Positions 16,632-25,122 of a DNA stretch of 64,000 bases are shown here, one piece after another. The position numbers and the translations under genes are program-made. Numbering within the stretch: position 1 is the first letter of the stretch; each line of letters opens with the position of its first letter. The notes beneath the pieces were generated by a model, which had not been told where the DNA came from, made no database searches, and saw only the letters and a list, made by a program, of their open reading frames with translations. Source of the DNA: Phenylobacterium koreense (GTDB lineage: Bacteria; Pseudomonadota; Alphaproteobacteria; Caulobacterales; Caulobacteraceae); the NCBI RefSeq assembly GCF_040545335.1, contig NZ_JBEPLU010000003.1, positions 186,001-250,000 on the forward strand. Reading direction: 5' to 3'.

Positions 16632-18440
16632 TCAGGCGCTGTGACGCGCCACGTACTGGTCGATGACGCTTTCCAGCACCGTCAGCGGCATTGCCCCCGA
16701 CAGCAGCGCCGCGTCGTGGAACTGCCGGATGTCGAACCGGTCGCCCAGCGCCGCCTTGGCCTTGGCGCGGATCCGCAGCCAGGTCAGCTTGCCGACCATG
16801 TAGCTGCACGCCTGGCCCGGCCAGACGCAGTAGCGCTCGATCTCGGTCGCCGCGGTGGTGGTCGGCGAGCCGTCGATGGAGCTCATGGTCTCGATGGCCT
16901 TCTCGCGGCTCCAGCGCTTGGCGTGCAGGCCGGTGTCCACCACCAGCCGCGCCGAGCGGAAGAGCGCCGCCTGCAGCATGCCCAGCTCGCCCAGCGGATC
17001 GCCCTCATAGACGTCCATCTCCTTGGCGAGCTCTTCGGTATAGAGCGCCCAGCCCTCGCTGTAGGCCGGGAAGCCGGCGATCCGGCGCAGCATCGGCAGA
17101 TCCGCCTCCTGCTGCAGCGAACGCTGCAGGTGGTGGCCTGGAATGGACTCGTGGAAGGTCAGGGTCTTCAACGTCCACTTCGGGTTCTCGGCGCTGTCGC
17201 GCAGATTGATCCAGTAGACACCCGGCCGCGAACCATCGAGCGCGGGCCGGTTGTAGTAGCCGCCCGGCGCGCCGGCCTCGATGAACTTGGGCACCCGGCG
17301 GATTTCCACCGGCGCCTTGGGAAGCGTTCCGAACACCTGCGGCAGCCGCGGCTGGATCTCCTTCACCAGACTGTTGAGGTGGGCGATGAGCTCGACCTTC
17401 GCCTCGTCGGTGTTCGGATAGAGCTGGTCGGGCGCCTTGTAGAGCGCTGCGATCCGCTGCCCGACCGGCCCTTGCGTGTAGCCCTTGCTCTTCAGCAGCA
17501 CGTCGGCCCGCTCGCTGAGCTGGCGCGCCTGCTCCAGGCCGAGTTCGTGGATCTCGTCGGCTGTCAGGTTGGTGGTCGTCGCGTTCTTCAGGGAGAGGCG
17601 ATAGTACTCCTCGCCGTCCGGCAACCGCCAGCAGCCGGCGTCGTGGGTCGTCTTACCCTGCAGGGATTCCATGTGCGCGATCTGGCGTTCCAGCGCCGGA
17701 ACCACCTTCTCGGCATAGATCTTCTGCGCCGGCGTCGCATAGTCGCCGGCAATCTGCTTCTCCTTGGCGCGCCGCACCACCGAGCCTACTAATGAAGAAC
17801 TCGCGGGATCGGTCTTCAGGCCGCGCATCTGGATCAACGCCCGCTCGACGATGAAGTCCGGCGGAACGACGCCGAGGCCCACGTCGTGCCGGGCGCGTTC
17901 CAACTCCTGGTCCATCACCCCGGCGAAGGCCTCCAGGCGGGCCAGATAGGCGTCCGCGTCGGCCTTGGTCTCGATCGTGTGCTGGGAATCCAGGAAGTCG
18001 GGGACGTCCTGGTAGGCGCCGGTCAGTTGCGAGAGGACATACGGCTCCCCGGTTCCCTCCGCGCCATAGTTGAAGCGCGCATCGGCGGTCGCGTTGTTCT
18101 CGGCGGTGAACAGCACCGCGTCGTAGTTCGGCCTGTCCTTGTCCGACAGCGCCGCGCGGTCGATGCCCTTCAGGCGGGCAAGCTGCTCGACATTGCGGGC
18201 CTTATCGCGGGCCAAGGCCGACAGCGAGGCGTCGTCCAGCCTGGTCTTCGCCGCCGCCCGCGCGCCCTTGTCGAGCCCCAGGCTGGTGACCTGTCGGGGA
18301 GAGTCGTTCAGCCGCTCCTCGAAGAACTGGTCGAAGAGCGCCCGCATCTTGGCGTCTTCGGCGACGCCGCCCTGAGCGAAGGCCGGCGTCGCGATGACGG
18401 CGGCGGTGGAGGCCAGGAAAGCCCGACGATCGATCTGCAC
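16632..18440 (-). CDS. DUF885 family exported metallopeptidase-like protein (copy 2)
   Basis: 602 residues if started at GTG 18440 (VQIDRRAFLAS). That start is favoured because AGGGGGAG sits seven bases upstream, it directly yields a Tat-like signal (DRRAFLAS ... TPAFAQ), and it avoids overlapping the upstream gene; the frame itself is open to 18485. The catalytic-type motif is HESIPGHHLQ, followed by YSEGWALYTEEL. It is closely related to copy 3 over its whole length (shared AGAPGGYYN, INLRDSAE and SLGLDKGAR-like segments). Only 22 bases separate it from each neighbour, so the three genes form one operon. Confidence 0.87.
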   Translation of the reverse strand: MQIDRRAFLASTAAVIATPAFAQGGVAEDAKMRALFDQFFEERLNDSPRQVTSLGLDKGARAAAKTRLDDASLSALARDKARNVEQLARLKGIDRAALSDKDRPNYDAVLFTAENNATADARFNYGAEGTGEPYVLSQLTGAYQDVPDFLDSQHTIETKADADAYLARLEAFAGVMDQELERARHDVGLGVVPPDFIVERALIQMRGLKTDPASSSLVGSVVRRAKEKQIAGDYATPAQKIYAEKVVPALERQIAHMESLQGKTTHDAGCWRLPDGEEYYRLSLKNATTTNLTADEIHELGLEQARQLSERADVLLKSKGYTQGPVGQRIAALYKAPDQLYPNTDEAKVELIAHLNSLVKEIQPRLPQVFGTLPKAPVEIRRVPKFIEAGAPGGYYNRPALDGSRPGVYWINLRDSAENPKWTLKTLTFHESIPGHHLQRSLQQEADLPMLRRIAGFPAYSEGWALYTEELAKEMDVYEGDPLGELGMLQAALFRSARLVVDTGLHAKRWSREKAIETMSSIDGSPTTTAATEIERYCVWPGQACSYMVGKLTWLRIRAKAKAALGDRFDIRQFHDAALLSGAMPLTVLESVIDQYVARHSA

Positions 18441-18462
18441 TAGGTTACTCCCCCTTCCGAAA

Positions 18463-20283
18463 TCAGGCGCGCGCGGACGCGACATACTGATCGACGACCG
18501 CTTCGAGCACGGTCAGCGGCATGGCCCCCGACAGCAGCCCGGCGTCGTGGAATTTGCGGATGTCGAACCGGCCGCCCAGAGCGGCCTTGGCCCTTTCGCG
18601 CAGGCGCAACCACTCGAGCTTGCCGATCATGTAGCTGCAGGCCTGGCCCGGCCAGACCACATAGCGCTCAATCTCGGTGGTGGAGGCGGTGACCGGCGTC
18701 CCGCTGATGGCGTGCATCGTCTCGATCGCCTTCTCGCGGCTCCAGCGCTTGGCGTGCATGCCAGTGTCGACCACCAGCCGGGCCGCGCGGAACAGCGACG
18801 ACTGGATGTAGCCGATCTCGCCGCGGGGATCGCCTTCATAGACCCCCATTTCGCGCGCCAGCTCCTCGGCATAGAGGCCCCAGCCTTCGCCATAGGCCGA
18901 GATGAAGCTCGCGCGGCGGATCATCGGCAGGTCGGCTTCCTGCTGCAGCGACAGTTGCAGGTGATGGCCCGGCACGCCCTCGTGATAGGTGATCGTCGGC
19001 AGGGCCCAGCGCGGATATTCGGCGCTGTCGCGGAGGTTGATCCAGTAGATGCCCGGCCGCGAGCCATCCAGGCTCGGCTGGTTGTAATAGCCGCCCGGCG
19101 CTCCGGCCTCGATGAACTTCGGCACCCGCTTGATCTGCAGCGGCGCCTTGGGCAGCGCCCCGAAATACTGCGGCAGCCGCTTGGACATGGCCTCGACCAT
19201 GCCGTTCATGTCGGCCAGCATCTTCTCTTTGCCGGCGTCGTCATTGGGGTAGTGGTAGCGCGTGTCCTTGTAGAGCGCCTGGATCCGCTCGCCGACTGAG
19301 CCCTGGGTCAGGCCCTCGCCGCGCAGCAGCACGTCGGCCCGCGCCTCCAGGGCCTTGGCCTGCTCCAGGCCGATATTGTGGATCTCGTCCGGCGAGAGCT
19401 TGGTCGTCGTAGAGGACAGCAGCGCCTGGGCGTAATAGGCCTCGCCATCCTTCAGCCGCCAAACGCCGGCGTCGTGGACGGCCTGTGGCCGGGCCGCCTC
19501 GAGCAGCGCGATCTGGCGCTCGATCGCCGGCGCGACCTTCTCGGCGTAGATCTTTGCGGCCGGTCCGGCGTAGTCGCCGGAAACACCCTTCTCCTTGGCC
19601 CGCCGCGCGACGGAGGCGACGAGCGTCGAGGCCTCTGGCTGGGTCAGCAGGCCCCGCATCTGCGTCAAGGCGCGGTCGATGACGAAGTCCGGCGGGACGA
19701 CGCCGGCCGCGATGTCCTTCCGCGCCCGCTCGGTTTCCTCGTCCATCACCCGGCCGAAGTCGGCCAGGCGCGAGAGGTAAGCGTCGGCGTCTTCCTTGGT
19801 TTCGATCCGGTGCTGGTTGTCGAGCCAGTCAGGCGTCGATTGGTAGGCGCCGTTGAGCTGCGAGACCATGTAGGGCTGGCCGCCGCCCAGATAGCCATAA
19901 TCAAACTGCCGGTTCGCCGCCTCGTTGGTCTCCAGGTTGAAGAGCACGCTGTCATAGTTCACCGCGGCCATGCCCGAGAGCTGGCTGCGGTCGATGGCCT
20001 TCAGCTCGGCCAACTGGCGGGTATTGAGCGCCTTGTCCTTCGCCTTGTCCGCGAGGGAGGCGCCATCGAGGCTGAACTTGGCCTTGGCGCGATCGCCCTT
20101 GTCGAGGCCAAGGCTGGTGGCGAGCTGCGGCGAGTCGTCCAGCGCCTGCTGGAAGATCTTGTCGAGGAAGCTGTCGAGCTGGCCGGCGGCGCCGGCCGCC
20201 TGCGCCGCGGAAACCTTGCCGCCATAGCCGCCGAGCACGGCCAAGGCGCCTGCCGAAAGCAGAAGTTGACGCCGGTTTTGCAT
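18463..20283 (-). CDS. DUF885 family exported metallopeptidase-like protein (copy 3, first in operon)
   Basis: 606 residues starting at ATG 20283 (MQNRRQLLLSAG); a start four codons upstream is possible. The N-terminus has paired arginines before a hydrophobic stretch, as in Tat signals. The metal motif is HEGVPGHHLQ and is followed by YGEGWGLYAEEL. It leads the three-gene operon and has a palindrome (20304-20316) in front of it. High similarity to copy 2 indicates recent tandem duplication. The family's substrate is unknown; the surrounding M14/M20 peptidases and receptors suggest peptide degradation. Confidence 0.87.
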   Translation of the reverse strand: MQNRRQLLLSAGALAVLGGYGGKVSAAQAAGAAGQLDSFLDKIFQQALDDSPQLATSLGLDKGDRAKAKFSLDGASLADKAKDKALNTRQLAELKAIDRSQLSGMAAVNYDSVLFNLETNEAANRQFDYGYLGGGQPYMVSQLNGAYQSTPDWLDNQHRIETKEDADAYLSRLADFGRVMDEETERARKDIAAGVVPPDFVIDRALTQMRGLLTQPEASTLVASVARRAKEKGVSGDYAGPAAKIYAEKVAPAIERQIALLEAARPQAVHDAGVWRLKDGEAYYAQALLSSTTTKLSPDEIHNIGLEQAKALEARADVLLRGEGLTQGSVGERIQALYKDTRYHYPNDDAGKEKMLADMNGMVEAMSKRLPQYFGALPKAPLQIKRVPKFIEAGAPGGYYNQPSLDGSRPGIYWINLRDSAEYPRWALPTITYHEGVPGHHLQLSLQQEADLPMIRRASFISAYGEGWGLYAEELAREMGVYEGDPRGEIGYIQSSLFRAARLVVDTGMHAKRWSREKAIETMHAISGTPVTASTTEIERYVVWPGQACSYMIGKLEWLRLRERAKAALGGRFDIRKFHDAGLLSGAMPLTVLEAVVDQYVASARA

Positions 20284-20303
20284 GTAGCACCCCACCCAAA
20301 CTG

Positions 20304-20316
20304 GTCACAATGTGAC
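20304..20316. promoter_or_regulatory. Palindrome upstream of the DUF885 operon
   Basis: GTCACA and TGTGAC flank a single central A, 21 bases before the first DUF885 start codon. The position suits a repressor operator. It resembles the halves of the repeat in front of the TetR gene at 56128-56154, but with different spacing. Confidence 0.35.
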
Positions 20317-20472
20317 ACGGAACCTAGGGGGGCTGTATCGGGCGCGGCAAGTGGGGCCATGGCGCTATGCGTTAATTCTCCGTAATGGAAGCGTTTCAAG
20401 ACCCTGTCGCAGAACCACCGTATTCCTCCGGCAGATATTGAACCTCCTCCCCGCCTTCGGACTACACACGAC

Positions 20473-21486
20473 GTGACTGAGACCAAGCCCGCCGACTGGA
20501 GCCGAAGGCTCACCAACTACAGGCGCCCCAGCCTGGGTCGCAGCATCTTCGAGCTCGCCCTGACCGGCTCTGCCCTGGCGGCCCTGTGGGGCTTGGGATG
20601 GGCCGCGTTCCATCTCGGATTCTGGTGGGCCGCCCTGCTGCTCAGCCTGCCGGCCGCCGTGTTCCTCGTACGGCTGTTCATGATCCAGCACGACTGCGGC
20701 CACGGCTCGTTCTTCGAGGCGAAGGCGGCGAACGACTGGACTGGCCGGGTGATCGGTCTCTTCACCCTGACGCCCTACGACTACTGGCGGCGCACCCACG
20801 CCATGCACCACGCGACCTCGGGCAATCTCGACCGCCGCGGCCTCGGCGTGATCGAGATGCTGACCGTCGAGGAGTACCTGGCCCTCTCGCCCCTGCGCCG
20901 GCTCGGCTACCGGCTCTACCGCAACCCGGCGGTCATGTTCGGCCTGGGTCCGACCTTCGTCTTCTTCCTGCAGCAGCGGCTGCCTATCGGAATGATGAAG
21001 GAAGGCTGGCGCCCCTGGGTCTCAACCCTCGGCAACAGCGTCCTGGTCGCCGTCGGCATCGGCCTGATGATGTGGCTGCTGGGCGTCGTCCCGGTGATTC
21101 TGGTGAACTTCGCCACCATGGTCATCGCCGCCACCATCGGCGTCTGGCTGTTCTTCGTGCAGCACCAGTACGAAGGCGTCTCCTGGTTCCGGAACAAGGA
21201 CTGGAAGCGAGATCAGGCCGCCCTGCAGGGCAGTTCGCACTACGACCTGCCCCAGCCCCTGCGATGGCTAACGGCGAACATCGGCATCCACCATGTCCAC
21301 CACCTCTCTAGCCGCATCCCCTTCTACCGACTGCCGCAGGTGCTGAAGGACCATCCGGAGCTGCACGACGTCAGCCGCATCAGCCTTTGGGACAGCTTCC
21401 GCAACGCCCGGCTGGCGCTGTGGGACGAAGCGGCCCAGCGACTGGTCTCCTTCCGCGATATCCGCCACCTGCCCCGCGCCACCTGA
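20473..21486 (+). CDS. Membrane fatty-acid desaturase
   Basis: A 337-residue di-iron membrane desaturase that introduces a double bond into acyl chains of membrane lipids. The three histidine boxes are HDCGH (73-77), HAMHH (109-113) and HHVHH (273-277), with hydrophobic segments between them. The arrangement resembles delta-12/omega-type acyl-lipid desaturases rather than soluble acyl-ACP enzymes. The start is GTG at 20473, since no in-frame ATG precedes the conserved region. It is divergent from the DUF885 operon and is followed by an acyl-CoA synthetase, consistent with a lipid-metabolism pair. Regiospecificity cannot be told from the sequence. Confidence 0.92.
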   Translation: MTETKPADWSRRLTNYRRPSLGRSIFELALTGSALAALWGLGWAAFHLGFWWAALLLSLPAAVFLVRLFMIQHDCGHGSFFEAKAANDWTGRVIGLFTLTPYDYWRRTHAMHHATSGNLDRRGLGVIEMLTVEEYLALSPLRRLGYRLYRNPAVMFGLGPTFVFFLQQRLPIGMMKEGWRPWVSTLGNSVLVAVGIGLMMWLLGVVPVILVNFATMVIAATIGVWLFFVQHQYEGVSWFRNKDWKRDQAALQGSSHYDLPQPLRWLTANIGIHHVHHLSSRIPFYRLPQVLKDHPELHDVSRISLWDSFRNARLALWDEAAQRLVSFRDIRHLPRAT

Positions 21487-21569
21487 GCCTGCCGCGCCGT
21501 CAACATTGACACCCGTCGGAAGGTGACCCCCAAACTTCTCCCATAAGAACAAATACGTGGGAGGACCTG

Positions 21570-23201
21570 GTGAGCGCTTGGATCTTCGCTGACGTCTGGG
21601 AAGCAATTGCTGGGCTGCAACCGGACCGGCCCGCCCTTGTCCAGGGCGAGCGGGTGCTCAGTTGGGCGCAGTTCGACGCCCGCGCCGACGCCCTGGCCTC
21701 GCACCTGGTGGCGAGCGGCATAGGGCCGGAGGCGAAGGTCGCCGCCTACCTGTTCAACTGCCCGGAATATATCGAGACCTACTACGCCGCCTTCAAGGCG
21801 GGGGTCGCTCCGCTCAACACCAACTATCGCTATGGCGGCGACGAGCTCACCTATCTGTTCGACAACGCCGACGCCGAAGCGGTGGTCTTCCATGCCAGTT
21901 TCACCAGGACCCTCGAACCGCTTCGCGAGAAGCTGCCGAGCGTCAAGCGCTGGATCGCCGTCGCCGAGCCGGGTCACCCGGCTCCAGGCTGGGCCGACGA
22001 CTACGAGACGGTGGTCGCCAGGCCGCCGGCGCAACGCCCCTTCAAGGCGCCCTGGGGCCGCTCCCCGGACAATCTGGTGCTGCTCTACACCGGCGGGACC
22101 ACCGGCATGCCCAAGGGCGTCATGTGGCGCCAGGACGACCTCTTCAACGTCATCGGCTCGGGCGGCCACCCGACGCTCGGCCTGCCGCCGCTGGGGAGCT
22201 CCGGCGACCTGAAGGCGCGGATCGGGACCTATGAGCCGCCGACCACCCTGGTCTGCTGCCCGCTCATGCACGGCACCGGCCAGTTCTCGGCCTTCATCAC
22301 CCTCAATATTGGCGGGACGGTCGCCTGCCTGCCTTCGCGCAGCTTCAGCGCCATAGAGCTCTGGGACGAGGCCGTGCGGTTGCAGGCCGACAATATCGTC
22401 ATCGTCGGCCTGGCCTTCTCGACCCCGATGCTGGAAGCCCTGGAGGCCAACCCTGGCCGCTGGGACCTTTCCCACGTCAAGGCCATGAGCTCGTCGGGCT
22501 CCATGTGGAGCCAGGAGAACAAGCGTGGCCTGCTCTCCCACGCCCGCAACGCCATGATCATGGATTCCTTCGGCTCGTCGGAGGCAGTGGGGCTGGGCGC
22601 TTCGGCCTCTGCGCCAGGGGCCGAGGCGGCCACGGCGGCCTTCATGCTGGGACCGAACTGCGCGGTGTTCGACGAGGACGGCCAGCGCGTCGCGGCGGGC
22701 TCGGGGGAGCGCGGCCTGGTCGCGGTCACCGGCTTCCTGCCGCTCGGCTACTACAAGGACGCCGAAAAGACCGCCAAGACCTTCAAGGTCATGGAAGGCC
22801 AGCGCTGGAGCGTCCCCGGCGACTGGGCCGAGGTCAATCTCGACGGCACCCTGAAACTGCTCGGCCGCGGCAGCCAATGCATCAACACCGGCGGCGAAAA
22901 GGTCTTTCCCGAGGAGGTCGAGGAAGCCCTCAAGACGCATCCGGCCGTACGCGACGCGGTCGTGGTCGGCGTGCCCGACGCGCGTTTCGGTGAGCGCATC
23001 TGCGCCGTGGTCGAGCCGGACCCCGCCGGCGGCGACGTCACCCTCGACGAAATGGCCGCCCATGTCCGCTCGCGCCTTGCCGCCTACAAGGCGCCGCGGG
23101 AGCTGGTGGTAGTCGAGAGCATCGGCCGCGCCCCCAACGGCAAGGTCGACTATAAGGCCTCCCGCGAGCGCGCGCTGACCGCTCTAGGCGTCGGGGCCTA
23201 G
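21570..23201 (+). CDS. Acyl-CoA synthetase (AMP-forming)
   Basis: A 543-residue member of the adenylate-forming superfamily. The P-loop-like AMP signature LYTGGTTGMPKGVMW is at about 172-186. The A5-like region (MIMDSFGSSEAVGLG), GDWAEVNLDGTLKLLGR and the C-terminal catalytic lysine motif APNGKVDYK are also present. It activates a carboxylic acid to its CoA thioester; chain length is not determinable, though homologues of this shape are annotated as long-chain or steroid-type ligases. The GTG start at 21570 follows GGGAGGA. The stop codon is shared, as CTAG, with the convergent oxidoreductase gene. Confidence 0.92.
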   Translation: MSAWIFADVWEAIAGLQPDRPALVQGERVLSWAQFDARADALASHLVASGIGPEAKVAAYLFNCPEYIETYYAAFKAGVAPLNTNYRYGGDELTYLFDNADAEAVVFHASFTRTLEPLREKLPSVKRWIAVAEPGHPAPGWADDYETVVARPPAQRPFKAPWGRSPDNLVLLYTGGTTGMPKGVMWRQDDLFNVIGSGGHPTLGLPPLGSSGDLKARIGTYEPPTTLVCCPLMHGTGQFSAFITLNIGGTVACLPSRSFSAIELWDEAVRLQADNIVIVGLAFSTPMLEALEANPGRWDLSHVKAMSSSGSMWSQENKRGLLSHARNAMIMDSFGSSEAVGLGASASAPGAEAATAAFMLGPNCAVFDEDGQRVAAGSGERGLVAVTGFLPLGYYKDAEKTAKTFKVMEGQRWSVPGDWAEVNLDGTLKLLGRGSQCINTGGEKVFPEEVEEALKTHPAVRDAVVVGVPDARFGERICAVVEPDPAGGDVTLDEMAAHVRSRLAAYKAPRELVVVESIGRAPNGKVDYKASRERALTALGVGA

Positions 23202-24214
23202 GGCTCCGGCGATATCCGGACCAGAAGCTTGCCTTCGTGGTCGCCGGTGAACAGCCGGCCCAGGGCATCGACCGCGTTCTCCAGCCCGTCGACCACGTGC
23301 GCCTTCCACTTGAGCTGGCCGCCGGCGACCAGCGGCGCCAGTTCCGCCATGCCTTCGGCGAAGCGTGGCAGATAGTCGATGACGATGAAGCCCTTGATCA
23401 GAATCCGGTGCATCAGCACCCGGCCAAAGTCGCTCGGACCAGGGACCGGACCTTCCGCGTTGTAGCTCGAGATCATTCCGCACAGCGGCATGCGGCTGAA
23501 GTTGTTCATATGCCCGATGACGGCGTCCATCACCTTGCCGCCGACATTCTCGAAATTGATGTCCACGCCGTTGGGCGCCAGGCGCGACAGCGCCTCGCCG
23601 ACGTCCTCCGAGCGGTAGTCGATGGCGCCGTCGAAGCCGAGTTCCTCAGTCAGCCATCGGCACTTCTTCGGGCCGCCCGCGATGCCGATCACCCGGCAGC
23701 CCTTCAGCTTGGCGAGCTGGCCGACGATCGACCCTACCGCGCCGGCCGCAGCCGAGACCACGACCGTCTCGCCGGCCTGGGGCTTGCCGATGTCCATCAG
23801 GCCGAAATAGGCGGTCAGGCCCGTCGCTCCCAGGACGCTCATGTGCGCGGTCAGCGGCACGCCGGCCAGGCGAGGCGTGCGTCGGGCATGGCCCTCGGTG
23901 ACGACGCCGTAGTCCTGCCAACCGCCGAGCCCCGGGTTCACGATCGTCCCCTCGGGCAGGTCGGCCGAGCGCGACTGCTCGACCACGCCGATGACGCCGC
24001 CTCGCATGACTTCGCCCACCTCAACCGGCGGCATGTACTGGTCACGGTCGCTCATCCAGATCCGATGGGTCGGGTCGAGGGAGAGATAGAGGTTGCGGAC
24101 GAGAACCTCGCCGTCCTTCAGCTCGGGGGTGACGGTCTCCACCAGTTCGAGGTCGCCCTGCCGAATCTCGCCCTCAGGGCGACGGCGCAGAATCCATTGG
24201 CGATTGATCGGCAT
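23198..24214 (-). CDS. NADP-dependent MDR-family oxidoreductase (CurA/prostaglandin-reductase-like)
   Basis: A 338-residue zinc-independent medium-chain reductase. The family-specific N-terminus (RPEGEIRQGDLELVE, LYLSLDPTHRIWM), the nucleotide-binding turn SAAAGAVGSIVGQLAK and the C-terminal region FIVIDYLPRFAEGMAEL resemble alkenal/one oxidoreductases such as E. coli CurA. It probably reduces an alpha,beta-unsaturated carbonyl using NADPH in the cytoplasm. It converges with the acyl-CoA synthetase and its TAG stop lies in the shared CTAG at 23198-23201. No regulatory site was noted. Confidence 0.9.
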   Translation of the reverse strand: MPINRQWILRRRPEGEIRQGDLELVETVTPELKDGEVLVRNLYLSLDPTHRIWMSDRDQYMPPVEVGEVMRGGVIGVVEQSRSADLPEGTIVNPGLGGWQDYGVVTEGHARRTPRLAGVPLTAHMSVLGATGLTAYFGLMDIGKPQAGETVVVSAAAGAVGSIVGQLAKLKGCRVIGIAGGPKKCRWLTEELGFDGAIDYRSEDVGEALSRLAPNGVDINFENVGGKVMDAVIGHMNNFSRMPLCGMISSYNAEGPVPGPSDFGRVLMHRILIKGFIVIDYLPRFAEGMAELAPLVAGGQLKWKAHVVDGLENAVDALGRLFTGDHEGKLLVRISPEP

Positions 24215-24274
24215 CAGCTTGGCTCCGTTCCCTTGGCGCCGATCATGCGGCCGGGAAGGCGGAGGTGTCGAGGC

Positions 24275-25006
24275 TCAGAGCGTCTGTTCGCGCCGCTTGA
24301 GCCGCCCGCTCACCAGGGAGACCAGCGCCAAGGCCAGCAGCGGCCAGGCAACCTGCGGCCGCAGCAGGATCGAAGCATCAGGGGTCGGGTCTCCAAGGAA
24401 CGCCTGACCGAGACCTGCGCCGAGATAGCTGTAGATGAACGAATAGGGGATCGCGCCCACGGCCGTCGCTGCCACATAGGGCTTGAACGGCGCCCGCGCG
24501 CACCCCGCCGCCACATTGACCAGGCCGAAGGGGCTAAGCGGCACCAAGCGCAGCGTCAGCAGGTATCTGAAGGGCGCCTGCTCGAAACCGGCCATCAGGC
24601 CGCGCCATCGGCTGCGATTGAGCATAGCACGGATGCGGTCGCCAGCCGCGAACCGCGCCGCCACATAGGCGATGATCGCCCCAAGCGTCGATCCGACGAT
24701 CGTCGCCCCCGTCCCGACCAGCGGCCCGAACAGGAAGCCGCCAGCCAGCATCAGCACCAGCCCCACCGGCACGAAAGCCGCCGTCGCCACGGCGTAGAGG
24801 CCGACGAAGACCGTCAGGGCGACGATCGGCGCCGCCGCCACCTCCGCCCGCAGCCTGACCTCGTTGGCCTGGATGTTGTCGAAGGAGATGTCGGTCGCCA
24901 AACCGCTGGCATAGAGCGCGATCGTGGCCCCGATCAGCAACAGGGCCGGAATCCAGCGCAGGATAACGCGCCAGGTCGAGCCTCGAACACGGTGCTGCGT
25001 GGTCAT
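24275..25006 (-). CDS. TVP38/TMEM64-family membrane protein
   Basis: 243 residues, about six hydrophobic segments. The SNARE-associated/VTT-type core is visible: FVPVGLVLMLAGGFLFGPLVG, then GSTLGAIIAYVAARFAAGD, and RLVPLSPFGLVNVAAG with the conserved proline-rich re-entrant turn. DedA-like VTT proteins are implicated in lipid scramblase or ion-linked transport; the role in bacteria is largely undefined. The start is taken at ATG 25006 (MTTQHRV); the frame continues upstream to 25042 and that longer start cannot be excluded. It lies 60 bases beyond the oxidoreductase start, transcribed in the same direction. Confidence 0.85.
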   Translation of the reverse strand: MTTQHRVRGSTWRVILRWIPALLLIGATIALYASGLATDISFDNIQANEVRLRAEVAAAPIVALTVFVGLYAVATAAFVPVGLVLMLAGGFLFGPLVGTGATIVGSTLGAIIAYVAARFAAGDRIRAMLNRSRWRGLMAGFEQAPFRYLLTLRLVPLSPFGLVNVAAGCARAPFKPYVAATAVGAIPYSFIYSYLGAGLGQAFLGDPTPDASILLRPQVAWPLLALALVSLVSGRLKRREQTL

Positions 25007-25122
25007 CCGGCGTGTCCCATGGCGCCTTCCTCCCAGCCTCATCCCCAGGCCTCATTCAACGCGAGGTCGAAGAGATCGCTCCGGCGGAGGTTAGAACTGA
25101 TTTTGTGACCGAACCAAGACGG

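Noticed and set aside
1..20283. Possible lasso-peptide or other RiPP cluster, because of TonB receptor, FecI/FecR and peptidases
   Set aside because: No precursor peptide, cyclase, B-protein or prolyl-oligopeptidase-type isopeptidase is visible, so degradation and uptake is the simpler reading.
21324..23063. 579-codon minus-strand frame opposite the acyl-CoA synthetase
   Set aside because: Antisense shadow of a gene with clear AMP-binding motifs.
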